DNA of 64,000 nt from Streptomyces cirratus (GCF_014650775.1 NZ_BMVP01000009.1:175254-239253); one strand, 5' to 3'; positions 1-8,738 are shown, counted from the first letter of the stretch. Made by a program: numbers and translations. The notes: generated by a model not told the origin, from the sequence alone.

Positions 1-218
1 AGTACGTCCAGCAGTTCCGGCTCGTACGTGGTCACCCGCAGCGGCAGGTAGCGCCCGTCCTCCTGCCGCGCGCCCCGGTGGGCGCAGTACAGCTTGCCCT
101 CGTGGAGCGCGATCGCGGGCGCGGCCGCGCTCGTCCGGTCGGCGAACACCTGGTCTGCCTGCCAGCCGCCTGCCGTGCTGTAGACGGAAAGCCAGAGCCC
201 CCGCTCGTCCTCGGCCAT
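1..218 (-). CDS. N-terminal part of an unrecognised protein (runs off the window)
   Basis: An open frame starts at an ATG at 218 and continues past the left edge, giving about 72 residues that begin MAEDERGLWLSVYS. GGGGAG lies about 7 bases upstream of the ATG. The visible part has short beta-like stretches, for example AIALHEGKLYCAHRG and RYLPLRVTTYEPELLDV, of the kind found in beta-propeller or sialidase-like repeats. That fold assignment is a guess from texture only. No catalytic motif is visible and I do not recognise the family. The longer antisense-frame reading that overlaps it is Arg/Pro-rich and looks like a shadow. Confidence 0.55.
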   Translation of the reverse strand, partial: MAEDERGLWLSVYSTAGGWQADQVFADRTSAAAPAIALHEGKLYCAHRGARQEDGRYLPLRVTTYEPELLDV

Positions 219-427
219 GCGTGCTCCCCTTCGCTCGACCGGACGGGAAACCGGGCCCGTCCGGAGGGCAACGGCGCGATGTCCCACGCCGCGATCGACC
301 GTAGCCAGGTGGGCATCACCAGCCAACCCACCTGCGGGAAACCGGCCACGTTGAAAGATCAACGAGGCCAGAACCAGTCCCCTTGGGCCGTTTTTGTCCA
401 GCCTGGCGGCCGGTCTGAGGGGCTCCG

Positions 428-1303
428 TCACCAGGCGAGTTGCGAGATCTCCTCGGCGACCACCGCGCAGGCGTCGGCGGCCGGGTCGATGAGCGGGAAG
501 TGACCCACGCCGTCCAGGAGGGTCAGGCCGACCAGTTCGCCCGCCTTGGCCGCCGCGGCCACGTACGCCTCCGCCACCTGTTCCGGGACGACGATGTCCT
601 CGCGGCCCTGCACCACGGCCGTCGCGATGCCCGTCGGAAGGAGCGCGGCCGGGTCCGCGCACGGCAGCCGCTCGTCCCAGTACCGTTCCCCGCCCAGCAG
701 CTGCGCCGACGCCCCGCCGCAGACGCCCAGTTCCTCCGCCACCGCGAAGTCCGCGATCGGGGCCAGCGCCACCACACCCCGCAGCAGCGGCGGGGCCGGC
801 AGCCGCCACGGGCTCCCCTCCGGCAGCACGTGACGGGCGGCGGCCCACAGGGCGAGGTGGCCCCCGGCGGAGTGACCCGTCACCACCATCCGGCGCACAT
901 CGGCCTGCGGCAGCGCCCCGGCGGCGAGCCGCGGCAGCGCGTCCATGGCGGCGGCGACGTCATCGAAGGTCTCGGGCCAGCGCCCCGCGACGGGAGCCCC
1001 TCCGCCCTGGTGCGGCAGTGAACTCCCGCGGCGGTATTCGACATTGGCCACGGCGAACCCCCGCCGGGCCAGGAAGTCCGCGAGCGGGGTGACGTGGCCC
1101 CGGTCGTACGGGGCCCGCCACGCGCCGCCGTGCAGGACGACGACCAGCGGAACCGGGCCCGTCGCGCCACCGCGCGGGGCATAGAAGTCGACGACCTGGT
1201 CCGGGTGTTCACCGTAGGCGGCGCTCGCGTCCGGCTCGACCGGTGGATGGGAGAAGGCCGAAGCGGACTCGGCGGCGTCCCGTTCGACTGCGGGGTCCGT
1301 CAT
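428..1303 (-). CDS. Alpha/beta hydrolase, probable kynurenine formamidase
   Basis: Cytoplasmic alpha/beta hydrolase of 291 residues. It has the HGGAWR oxyanion-hole motif of the BD-FAE/carboxylesterase group, a nucleophile elbow GHSAGG, an acidic residue in VQGREDIVVP and the C-terminal DGVGHFPLIDP histidine. I chose the ATG at 1303 because GAGAGG lies 8 bases upstream; an ATG eight codons earlier lacks a site. It lies downstream of kynU and kynA on the same strand, which suggests hydrolysis of N-formylkynurenine between the TDO and kynureninase steps. A terminator-like hairpin and 211 bases separate it from kynU, so it may have its own promoter. Family certain, substrate inferred from context. 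Confidence 0.8.
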   Translation of the reverse strand: MTDPAVERDAAESASAFSHPPVEPDASAAYGEHPDQVVDFYAPRGGATGPVPLVVVLHGGAWRAPYDRGHVTPLADFLARRGFAVANVEYRRGSSLPHQGGGAPVAGRWPETFDDVAAAMDALPRLAAGALPQADVRRMVVTGHSAGGHLALWAAARHVLPEGSPWRLPAPPLLRGVVALAPIADFAVAEELGVCGGASAQLLGGERYWDERLPCADPAALLPTGIATAVVQGREDIVVPEQVAEAYVAAAAKAGELVGLTLLDGVGHFPLIDPAADACAVVAEEISQLAW

Positions 1304-1449
1304 CGGCTCAACCTCTCGGTAACGCATGGGGCAAGGGAGAACAGGCGCAGCAGGAGTTACCGCAGGGACACGTGTTCCGGTGCCCCGGCAGAGCGGGACC
1401 GTATCAGGCCTGAACAGGCCGACAGGCGGCGGCCCGAGGCAATGTGGAC

Positions 1450-1475
1450 GCGGGCGGAGCCGAAGCTCCGCCCGC
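1450..1475 (-). terminator. Terminator-like hairpin after kynU
   Basis: Perfect 11-bp stem GCGGGCGGAGC / GCTCCGCCCGC with a CGAA tetraloop, about 40 bases after the kynU stop on the minus strand. There is no clear T-tract, as is common in Streptomyces. Confidence 0.6.
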
Positions 1476-1514
1476 CCAGTGACACACCTCGCGATGTGAC
1501 GTTTCTCCGCTACG

Positions 1515-2798
1515 TCACCCGAAGATGTGACCCAGCGTCCGGGCCGCGCGCTCCACGTCGGCGAATCCGACGTAGAGCGGGGTGAACCCGAAACGCAGGA
1601 CGTCGGGTGCCCGGAAGTCCCCGATGACGCCCCGCGCGACGAGTTCGGCCATGACCTCGCGGGCGTTCGCGGTCCGCAGCGAGACCTGGCTGCCGCGGCG
1701 GGCGTGCTCGTCGGGAGTCACCGATTCCACGTTGCCCGCCGGGACGTAGGCGGCCACGCATTCCAGGAAGAAGTCCGTCAACGCGAGGGACTTGGCCCGC
1801 ACCGCCTCGATCGAAACCCCGTCCCAGGCGTCGAGGGAGGATTCCAGCGCCAGCATCGACAGGATGTCCGGGGTCCCCACCCGGGCGCGCGCCGCACCCG
1901 TCGCCGGAACGTACTGAGCCGTCATCGCGAACGGGTCCGCGTGCCCGTTCCAGCCCGGCAGGGGCGAGTCGAAGGCGGTCTGGTGCCGTTCGGCGATGTA
2001 CAGGTACGCGGGCGAACCGGGGCCGCCGTTGAGGTACTTGTACGTACAGCCCACCGCGAGGTCGACGGCGTTCTCGTCCAGGCCCACGGGCAGCGCCCCG
2101 GCGGAGTGGCACAGGTCCCAGACCATGACGGCGCCGGCGGCGCGGGCCGCGGCGGTGAGGGCCGGCAGGTCGTGCAGGCGCCCGGTGCGGTAGTCGACGT
2201 GGTTGAGCAGGACGACGGCGGTGTCCGCCCCCATCGCCGCCGCGGCCTGCGAGGGGTCGACCGGCTCGACCGTCAGGCCGGTCATCCTGGCGGCCGACGC
2301 GGCGATGTAGCCGTCCGTGGGGAAGGTGGAGGCGTCGACCAGCAGCCGGGTGCGGGAGGGATCCGCGAGGCGGGCCGCGCCGACCAGCGCCTTGAAGAGG
2401 TTGACGCTGGTGGAGTCGCCGACGGCCACCTGGCCGGGCGCCGCGCCGATCAGGGGGGCGATCTTGTCCCCGATGCGCTCGGGGGCGGTCCACCACCCGG
2501 ACTCGTCCCACGAGCGGATGAGGAGCTCGCCCCACTGGCGGCCGACCACGTCGGCCGTGGTGGCGGCGACGCCGGCCGGGAGGGCGCCCAGGGAGTTGCC
2601 GTCGAGGTAGACGACGCCCTCGGGGAGGGTGAAGCGCTCGCGGAGCTTGCCCAGTTCGTCGGCGGCGTCCAGCGCCTCGGCGCGCCGCGCGAGTTCACCC
2701 GGGGACGGCCGGGTCGCGGACGGCCCGGTCAGCGACGGCCCGGTCAGGGACGGCCCGGTCAGGGACGGCTGGGCCATGGTGGGGGTCGGCTCAGACAT
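1515..2798 (-). CDS. kynU: Kynureninase
   Basis: PLP enzyme that cleaves kynurenine to anthranilate and alanine (or 3-hydroxykynurenine to 3-hydroxyanthranilate). The 427-residue frame shows the family motifs: EGVVYLDGNSLG near residues 60-71, the PLP aspartate in VMVWDLCHSAG, and the Schiff-base lysine in VGCTYKYLNGGPGSPAYLY. The C-terminal RFGFTPLY is also typical. Its ATG lies inside the last codons of kynA with an 8-base overlap (ATGTCTGA), so the two are translationally coupled. The N-terminus carries a threefold SLTGP repeat (DNA about 2715-2770) absent from typical kynureninases; the conserved domain starts at about residue 30. Confidence 0.95.
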   Translation of the reverse strand: MSEPTPTMAQPSLTGPSLTGPSLTGPSATRPSPGELARRAEALDAADELGKLRERFTLPEGVVYLDGNSLGALPAGVAATTADVVGRQWGELLIRSWDESGWWTAPERIGDKIAPLIGAAPGQVAVGDSTSVNLFKALVGAARLADPSRTRLLVDASTFPTDGYIAASAARMTGLTVEPVDPSQAAAAMGADTAVVLLNHVDYRTGRLHDLPALTAAARAAGAVMVWDLCHSAGALPVGLDENAVDLAVGCTYKYLNGGPGSPAYLYIAERHQTAFDSPLPGWNGHADPFAMTAQYVPATGAARARVGTPDILSMLALESSLDAWDGVSIEAVRAKSLALTDFFLECVAAYVPAGNVESVTPDEHARRGSQVSLRTANAREVMAELVARGVIGDFRAPDVLRFGFTPLYVGFADVERAARTLGHIFG

Positions 2799-3636
2799 GG
2801 CTGCGCGCCGTCCACAGCTCGGGGAACACGTTCTTCTGCGCGCGCTTCTCCAGCCAGGTCACACCCGCGGAGCCGCCGGTTCCCGTCTTCGCGCCCATCG
2901 CCCGGCGCGTGGCCACCAGGTGGTCGTTGCGCCAGCGCCACACCAGCTCCGCCACATCCGTCAGCACCTCGCCGAGCCGGTGCAGGTCGGCCTGCCCGTC
3001 CGGGTCGGCGTACAGCTCCGTCCAGACGGCCTCGACCTGCGGCGACGGCTCGTAACGCTGCGACAGGTCCCGGTCCAGCACGGACGCCGGCACCGGCAGG
3101 CCGCGACGCGCGAGCAGCCGCAGCACCTCGTCGTAGAGGCTCGGCTCCTGGAGGGCCTTCTCCAGCTCGGCGTGGACGCGCGGGGCGCCCCGGTGCGGCA
3201 CCAGCATCGACGCGGACTTGTCGCCGAGCAGGAACTCCATGCGGCGGTACATCGCGGACTGGAAGCCGGAACCCTCTCCGAGCGCGGAGCGGTAGGAGTT
3301 GAACTGCGCGGGGGTCAGCTGCGCCAGCGGTCGCCAGGAGGCGTTGAGGGCCTCCAGTTCACGGAGGGAACGTTTCAGCGCGTCCATCGCGGCCGGGATC
3401 CGGTCCTCGCGGAGGGCCTTCGCGGCCGTCTCCCACTCGTGGACGATCACCGTGAACCACAGCTCCATGACCTGGGTCGTCACCAGGAAGACCATCTCGC
3501 CGGGGTCGTCCGAGCGGAGGTGCTGGAGGTGGGTGAGGACGTCCGCCTGGACGTAGTCCTCGTAGGGGGTGGTGCCGGCGAAGTCGAGGTTCGGGGTGTC
3601 CGAACCGGCTCCGGAGGCATCAAGGGCTTGCGACAT
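2791..3636 (-). CDS. kynA: Tryptophan 2,3-dioxygenase
   Basis: Haem dioxygenase that opens the indole ring of L-tryptophan to N-formylkynurenine. The 281-residue product has the TDO signatures: LDFAGTTPYEDYVQ at the start, the EMVFLVTTQVMELWF helix, GFQSAMYRRMEFLLG with the substrate-binding Arg region, the haem-ligand region WRNDHLVATRRAMG and the KTGTGGSAGVTWL loop, ending in NVFPELW. It is the first gene of the kynA-kynU unit and overlaps kynU by 8 bases. No operator could be identified in the 128 bases upstream. Confidence 0.95.
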   Translation of the reverse strand: MSQALDASGAGSDTPNLDFAGTTPYEDYVQADVLTHLQHLRSDDPGEMVFLVTTQVMELWFTVIVHEWETAAKALREDRIPAAMDALKRSLRELEALNASWRPLAQLTPAQFNSYRSALGEGSGFQSAMYRRMEFLLGDKSASMLVPHRGAPRVHAELEKALQEPSLYDEVLRLLARRGLPVPASVLDRDLSQRYEPSPQVEAVWTELYADPDGQADLHRLGEVLTDVAELVWRWRNDHLVATRRAMGAKTGTGGSAGVTWLEKRAQKNVFPELWTARSHV

Positions 3637-3764
3637 CTCTGTCTCCTCGACACGTGCTTCCGGGTAGCGGTCCGCTCCTTCCGGTGAGGTAAGTGGAGCC
3701 CCGGTCCCCTGCTCGCATCATAAACAGGACTTCCGGGGCCCCTCTAGGGCGGCAGGCCAGGGCG

Positions 3765-4178
3765 TTACGCGAGCGTGTCCGCAGCCGTCTCCGAGGAATC
3801 CCGCAGGAAGGTCGAGCAGCGCTCGTACTCGTCCTTCTCCCCGATGGCTCCTGCGGCGCGCGCCAGGGCGTGCAGGGCGCGCAGGAACCCGCGGTTCGGC
3901 TCGTGCTCCCACGGCACCGGGCCGTGGCCCTTCCAGCCGGCGCGGCGCAGGGCGTCGAGGCCGCGGTGGTAGCCCGTTCGGGCGTACGCGTACGACTCGA
4001 CGGTGCGGCCGGCGGCGAAGGCCTCGTCGGCCAGGGTGGCCCAGGCCAGCGAGGACGTCGGGTGCGCGGCGGCCACCTCGGCGGCCGGGGTGCCGGCGGC
4101 GAGGGCCTCGCGGGGGCCGGGCTCGTCGGGCAGGTGGGTGGGGGCGGGGCCCCCGAGCAGGTTCTGGTGAATCGACAT
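3765..4178 (-). CDS. DUF3151 family protein
   Basis: 137-residue soluble protein with the typical DUF3151 texture: NLLGGPAPTHLP at the start, then AHPTSSLAWATLADEAF, the YAYARTGYHRGLDALRRAGWKG helix pair, PWEHEPNRGFLRALHALARAA and a YERCSTFLRDSSE end. The ATG at 4178 gives the normal family length; a longer reading upstream is low-complexity and rejected. I recall the same gene beside fba in other Streptomyces. The helix-rich, TPR-like look is an observation only, and no function is known. Confidence 0.85.
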   Translation of the reverse strand: MSIHQNLLGGPAPTHLPDEPGPREALAAGTPAAEVAAAHPTSSLAWATLADEAFAAGRTVESYAYARTGYHRGLDALRRAGWKGHGPVPWEHEPNRGFLRALHALARAAGAIGEKDEYERCSTFLRDSSETAADTLA

Positions 4179-4359
4179 GCGCCCAGTCTGGGGTATCGGG
4201 CCCGGTCCACGCCGCCCGGTGGCGGGCCGGGGGTGGGGTGGTGGTGGGCCGGTGGTGGGCGCCCCACCACGGCGGGCGGCAGGGGTGTGCCCGGCGCACC
4301 TCCCCGCGAGGAGGTCCTGGGGCGGACGGTAGGGGGGTCGTCGACGGAGGGGGAAGCGC

Positions 4360-5550
4360 GTGAACACCGGCACCGGCCGGCCCGACCGCACGGGGGAGGC
4401 CGTCATGGCGGAGGCCGCCACGGGGGAGGTCGTCGAGGAGCTGTGCGCCGCGGTGTTCGAGCCGCTGCGGCGCCGCGACCAGCGCGAGCGCGGACGCCAG
4501 TACGTACGGGGGCTGCTCGCCGCGGAGGGGCGCAAGTCGATCCGCAACATGGCGCTTCAGACGGGCTCCGGCGGCGCCGCCGAGGAGCAGGCGCTGCACC
4601 ACTTCATCGCCGGCTCGACCTGGGACTGGCAGCCGATCCGTACCGCTCTGGCGCACTACCTCGGCCGGTCGGCGCCGCTCAGCGCGTGGGTGGTGCAGCC
4701 GATGGCGATCCCGCGCGGCGGCGAGCACTCGGTGGGCGTCGGCAACCGCTTCGACCCGCACCACGGGCAGGTGTTCCGGGGGCAGCAGGCCCTCGCCACG
4801 TGGTTCATCTCGGGCGGTGTGGCGACGCCGGTGCAGTGGCGGCTGCTCCTCGGCGGCGAGGGGCCGGCGGTGTCCGCGGACTCCTACGAAGCCTGCGCGG
4901 TCGCGGGGGCGGTGGAGCTCGCGCGGGGGTCCGCCGGGGGCGTACGGCCGGTCGTGCTCGACGTCCCCGACATCGCGACCCGGGCCACCCTGGGGCGCTT
5001 CGCCGAGGCGCGGGTGCCGGTGGTGGCGCGCGTCAGCCCCGGGGCGCGGCTGGGGGTGGCGGACCAGCGGCTCCCGGGCTACGGGGCGTTGCCGATGGCG
5101 GCGCGGGACATCCTGCAGAACGTGCGCGGGATGCGGATGCCGGTGGAGTGGGCGGATCCGGAGCGGGCCGGGGCGCGGCGCAGCTCGCTCGTGGCGGCGG
5201 TACGGGTGTTGCTCGCGGGGCGGGAGATGCTGCTGTTCGGGGAGTGGTCGGATGCGCGGCGGCTGCCGGGGCGGATGTGGGTGACGGACATGACGCGGGC
5301 CGCCCCGGGGGCGCTGGTGCGGCTGACCAAGAATGCGGGGAAGGTGTCCCTGGCGGCCGGGGCGAGCATGGACCGGGTGGGGCTGCGGGACTTCGCGGGC
5401 CGGTCGCTCTCGGGGTGGCACCGGCACGTGACACTGGCTTCGGTGGCGCACGCAGGGCTGTGGCTGGCCGGCCGCCTTCCGCCGTCCTCGCCGGCCCCCG
5501 CCCCGGGCGCGCGGCCGCGCCGCCCCTCCCCCGCCCTGGCCCGCTGCTGA
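4360..5550 (+). CDS. IS701-family transposase homologue lacking catalytic residues
   Basis: 396 residues starting at GTG 4360 behind GGAGGGGG. The N-terminal block FEPLRRRDQRERGRQYVRGLL followed by GRKSIRNMA, and the C-terminal block GWHRHVTLASVAHAGLWLA, match IS701-type DDE transposases. In active members the first Asp lies in an IDDTGFPKKG-like motif; here that position reads VVQPMAIPRGG, so the Asp is gone. The acidic residue expected before GWHRH reads DFAGRS, with Ala at the usual Glu position. An Asp-containing VVLDVPDIATR block remains. No inverted repeats are seen at the flanks. It therefore looks domesticated or dead, yet the frame is intact with good codon use, so selection on a DNA-binding or regulatory role is plausible. 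Confidence 0.75.
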   Translation: MNTGTGRPDRTGEAVMAEAATGEVVEELCAAVFEPLRRRDQRERGRQYVRGLLAAEGRKSIRNMALQTGSGGAAEEQALHHFIAGSTWDWQPIRTALAHYLGRSAPLSAWVVQPMAIPRGGEHSVGVGNRFDPHHGQVFRGQQALATWFISGGVATPVQWRLLLGGEGPAVSADSYEACAVAGAVELARGSAGGVRPVVLDVPDIATRATLGRFAEARVPVVARVSPGARLGVADQRLPGYGALPMAARDILQNVRGMRMPVEWADPERAGARRSSLVAAVRVLLAGREMLLFGEWSDARRLPGRMWVTDMTRAAPGALVRLTKNAGKVSLAAGASMDRVGLRDFAGRSLSGWHRHVTLASVAHAGLWLAGRLPPSSPAPAPGARPRRPSPALARC

Positions 5551-5720
5551 CCCACCCGGCGCCCGCCGACACGGGCCCCGACCGCCCCGACGAAGACCGC
5601 CGGGGGCGCGCGTCACACCCTGACGGGAACCGCCGACACCGACCCCGCGCCGGCCTGGCGAAACCGCCACGCGCGACGCCGCGTTCGCCGCCGAGTTGAT
5701 GGCCCGGCCGAGCAGGGCGC

Positions 5721-5963
5721 GCTGTGTTCCGCACGGGCCAGACCGGCAGGCACCGGCGCCCCGTCCGCCCCGACGGGCTGCCGCCCCGGCCGGCCGGGGG
5801 CGCTGTGTTCCGCACGGGCCAGACCGGCAGGCACCGGCGCCCCGTCCACCCCGACGGGCTGCCGCCCCGGCCGGCCGGGGGCGCCGTGTTCCGCACGAGC
5901 CAGGCCGGCAGGCACCGGCCCCGCGCCCGCCCCGGCAAGGCTGCCGCACTTCGCGCCGCGTCC
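5721..5963. repeat. 81-bp tandem repeat, two near-identical copies plus a degenerate third
   Basis: Units start at 5721, 5802 and 5883 with the core gctgtgttccgcacgggcc. Copies 1 and 2 differ at about one base; copy 3 diverges after roughly 40 bases. The unit is 27 codons long, so frames stay open on both strands (Pro/Arg/Ala-rich), but nothing resembles a protein family. It occupies the 463-bp gap 5551-6013 between the transposase-like gene and the GAF/PucR regulator, which otherwise shows nothing recognisable. Confidence 0.8.
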
Positions 5964-6013
5964 GCCCCGACGGGCAGCCGGACCGGCCGGCCGGGCACGG
6001 GCGAGCGGAGAGG

Positions 6014-7966
6014 TCAGGGCATGCTCGGGTAGGGGGATTCCGGCGAGCGGCGGGCGTGGAGGACCGCGCGGGTCTTGCGCAGCCGCAGCGCCATCTGGAT
6101 CTCCAGGGCCTGCCCCGGCTTCTGCCAGCCCTCGCCCAGCAGGTCCGTGATCCGCTCCAGTCTCCGCGACACCGTGTTCGGGTGGACGTGCAGAGCCTCA
6201 GCGGCGTGCGTGGGGCTGCCGCCCGAGGCGAAGTACGCGTCCAGCGTCCGCGTCAGATCCGTCATGCGGTCCGCGTCGTACTCCAGCACCGGGCCGATCG
6301 TCGACGCGATGTAGGCCTCCACGTCGTGGTCCGCGGATAACAGCAGCCCCACGAACCCCAGCTCGCGCATAGAAGCCGTACCGCCCGCCCCGTCGAGCGC
6401 GGTCAGCGCGTCCAGGCAGCGCACCGCCTCCGCGTACACCCGCGCCACCTCCCCCGGCCCCTCGGCCGGTCCGGCGGCTCCCGTCGACACCGCGTGGCCC
6501 AGCAGCGGCGACAGTTCCCCGGAGGCCCGGTGCGCGGCGTCCGAGGCGTCGGTACCCGGCAGGAGCAGCACGATGCAGCCACGGCGGACGCCTTTGAGAC
6601 CGCCCATGCGGTACGCGTACGAGGACGCCCACGCCACCGCCCGGCCCAGTTCGCCGCCCTCGGGCCGGGCCACGACCACCACGTGCGGGCGGTCGAGGTC
6701 GACGCCGAGCCGCCGGGTGCGCTCCGAGAGGCGCAGGTCGAACGAGTTGGGCCGCTCCAGCAGATCGGCCAGCAGTTCGTCGTGGACGGGCCCTTCGGCG
6801 GCGGCCGTACCCCGCTGGATCAGCATCAGCGAGGCCACCGACTGCGCCGCCAGCCGCAGCAGCCGTACGTCCTCCTCCGCGAGCGGCGCGGACGCGCTCA
6901 GCAGCAGCACCCCGAGGTCCTCGGCGCCCGCCAGCACCGGCGCCAGCCACACCTCCCCGGGCAGTCTGACGGGGCGCCGCCCGGTCAGCGCCTGGAGCGA
7001 CGCCTTGGTCACCGACTCCTCGTCCAGTTCCGGGAGTTCACCGGTGACGGTCAGCACCCGCCCGCCGGGGTCCCGGACCTGGAGCACGCCGTCCAGCGCG
7101 TCGGCGGTGGCCCGGGCCAAGGTCAGCAGCCCGGCTCCGTCCAGGACCAGTCCGGCCAGCCGGGCGTGGCACTCCCACAGGTAACGGACCCGGGTCAGGG
7201 CGGTATTGGTCCGCGTGCCGAAGGCGGCCAGTTCGGTGACCTCGTCGCGGGTCTGCTCCAGCAGCCGGGCCTTCTCCAGGGCGACGGCGGCCAGGTCGGC
7301 GAGGGAGAGCAGCAGGCCGATCTCGTCGGGGGTGAACCGGCGCACGCGGCGTTCGGCCCCGTAGAGCGCGCCGAGGGTGGAGTCCCCGCGCCGCAGCGGT
7401 ACCGCGATGATCGCGTGCAGCCCTTCGGCGCGGACGACGGCGTCGATGCCGGGCTCGTGCGCGATGGCGTCGTCGTTCAGGTAGTCGGCGGTCCAGACGG
7501 GGGAGCGGCGCTCTTGGGCGACGCTGCCCAGGCCGTTGCCGGTGCCCAGTTCGAGGCCGATGTTCAGTGAGGTGGTCTCGCCCTCGGAGGTCCGTACGTA
7601 CGCGGAACCGTCCGGGCGGCTCAGGGACAGCCATGCCATGTCGAAGCCGAGGAGGCGCCGGGCCCGGCGGGTGATCAGGCGCAGTAGGCCGTCGATGTCG
7701 TACGGGGAGGTCAGGTCGTGCGCGGTGTCCACGAGGGCGGTCAGCGCGGCCTCGCGCTGTTTGCGGCGGCTCGCGCTGGCGCGGACGGAGCGGGCCAGCG
7801 CCACGGCGTGGGTGAGTCCCGCGAGCCGGGCGGGGTCCGCGTCCCCGCGTCGGGCTTCGTCCAGCAGGGCTTCGTAGGCGCTCTGCGGTGCTTCCTCCGC
7901 GAGCAGTTCCAGTACCGCGAGCACGCCGCCGTCGGCGCCCCCGTCCCGCGTCCCGCTGTCCCCCAT
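6014..7966 (-). CDS. GAF domain and PucR/CdaR-type helix-turn-helix regulator
   Basis: 650-residue cytoplasmic regulator. An N-terminal helical segment is followed by a GAF domain at about residues 85-235 (DIDGLLRLITRRARRLLGFD ... ALEKARLL), a long linker, and a C-terminal PucR-type HTH around residues 585-625 (LTRTLDAYFASGGSPTHAAEALHVHPNTV and LERITDLLGEGW). The HTH recognition helix is TVSRRLERI. The ligand is unknown. It is the last of three regulator genes on this strand (GBL-receptor type, SARP, this one). A perfect 12-bp palindrome lies 45-56 bases before the ATG and is a candidate operator. Confidence 0.85.
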   Translation of the reverse strand: MGDSGTRDGGADGGVLAVLELLAEEAPQSAYEALLDEARRGDADPARLAGLTHAVALARSVRASASRRKQREAALTALVDTAHDLTSPYDIDGLLRLITRRARRLLGFDMAWLSLSRPDGSAYVRTSEGETTSLNIGLELGTGNGLGSVAQERRSPVWTADYLNDDAIAHEPGIDAVVRAEGLHAIIAVPLRRGDSTLGALYGAERRVRRFTPDEIGLLLSLADLAAVALEKARLLEQTRDEVTELAAFGTRTNTALTRVRYLWECHARLAGLVLDGAGLLTLARATADALDGVLQVRDPGGRVLTVTGELPELDEESVTKASLQALTGRRPVRLPGEVWLAPVLAGAEDLGVLLLSASAPLAEEDVRLLRLAAQSVASLMLIQRGTAAAEGPVHDELLADLLERPNSFDLRLSERTRRLGVDLDRPHVVVVARPEGGELGRAVAWASSYAYRMGGLKGVRRGCIVLLLPGTDASDAAHRASGELSPLLGHAVSTGAAGPAEGPGEVARVYAEAVRCLDALTALDGAGGTASMRELGFVGLLLSADHDVEAYIASTIGPVLEYDADRMTDLTRTLDAYFASGGSPTHAAEALHVHPNTVSRRLERITDLLGEGWQKPGQALEIQMALRLRKTRAVLHARRSPESPYPSMP

Positions 7967-8010
7967 AGGGCGCTTCCCCCGTCCGACCTGCTGTTTTCAG
8001 CCCGGATCTT

Positions 8011-8022
8011 GAACCTAGGTTC
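8011..8022. promoter_or_regulatory. Perfect palindrome GAACCTAGGTTC upstream of the GAF/PucR regulator gene
   Basis: A 12-bp perfect dyad in the 70-bp gap between the SARP stop and the regulator start, where an operator would overlap the promoter. No binding protein can be assigned; self-regulation or control by the neighbouring SARP or TetR-type regulator are possibilities. Confidence 0.45.
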
Positions 8023-8036
8023 CGCGCGGCGGAGGG

Positions 8037-8738
8037 TCAAGCGCCACACGCCACCGGTATGCCGGCGAGGAAGCGGGCGGAGCGGAGGGCGTCGAGGCGT
8101 TCCTCGGCGCGGCGGACCCCTTCCAGGAAGGCGCCCGCCCGTTCGCCTCCGCCGGCGCCGTGCAGCCCGGCCAGTTCCAGCCGCAGTTCCCGGCGTCGTC
8201 CCAGGGCGAGTTCGGCTTCGACCCACTGCTCCAGTACCGAGCACCGGTCGGCGTCGAGCACGGCGACGCGGGAGCGGAGCCAGGGTCCGGCGTCGATGCC
8301 GTCCAGGGCGGGGCCGGTCCACAGGGCGAGGGCGCGGCGCAGCCGGCGGGCGGCCTGTTCGAAGTCGCCCCGGCCCATGGCCCGGTAGCCGGCTCCGGCC
8401 TCGCGCTCGAATTCCCGGACGTCGGACCGGCCGCCACCGGTGTCGAGAACATACCCGCCGGGCCTCGCGGACAGCACGGTCTCGGGAGTTCGTACCGAAC
8501 CGGCTCCCAGCGCCTCCGCCAACCGCTCGCGCAGGCGGCGCACGGCGGTGAGCAGGACGGCGTGGTCGTAGTGGGACGAGGTGCGGTGGGCGAGCTCGTC
8601 AGCGAGGACGGCCTCCGGTACGACGCGGTCGGGAGAAACGGCCAGCACCGCCAGTACGTGCCTCGCCTCGGGCGTGGGCGCCTTGAGGGGCAAGCCGTTC
8701 TCGGTGACGCGCGGCACTCCGAGCACCTGAATGTCCAC
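8037..8738 (-). CDS. SARP-type regulator (wHTH plus BTAD)
   Basis: 233 residues from a GTG at 8738, chosen because GGGGGAG lies 6 bases upstream and the product then starts MDIQVLGVPRVTENG, the usual SARP opening. An OmpR-like winged helix covers about residues 1-95 (PTPEARHVLAVLAVSPDRVVP, LLTAVRRLRERL, VLSARPGGYVLD), and a bacterial transcriptional activation domain follows (VREFEREAGAGYRAMGRGDFEQAARRLRRAL ... LEQWVEAELALGR). No NB-ARC or TPR part is present, so it is a small SARP. Such proteins activate secondary metabolite genes. Here it sits next to a GBL-receptor-type gene but no biosynthetic cluster is in view. Confidence 0.85.
   Translation of the reverse strand: MDIQVLGVPRVTENGLPLKAPTPEARHVLAVLAVSPDRVVPEAVLADELAHRTSSHYDHAVLLTAVRRLRERLAEALGAGSVRTPETVLSARPGGYVLDTGGGRSDVREFEREAGAGYRAMGRGDFEQAARRLRRALALWTGPALDGIDAGPWLRSRVAVLDADRCSVLEQWVEAELALGRRRELRLELAGLHGAGGGERAGAFLEGVRRAEERLDALRSARFLAGIPVACGA

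Noticed and set aside
3718..5949. 743-codon minus-strand frame across DUF3151 and the transposase-like gene
   Set aside because: Arg/Pro/Gly-rich shadow without ribosome site; the genes in the other frames have conserved motifs.
5721..5963. CRISPR-like repeat
   Set aside because: Units are contiguous with no spacers and no cas genes are present.
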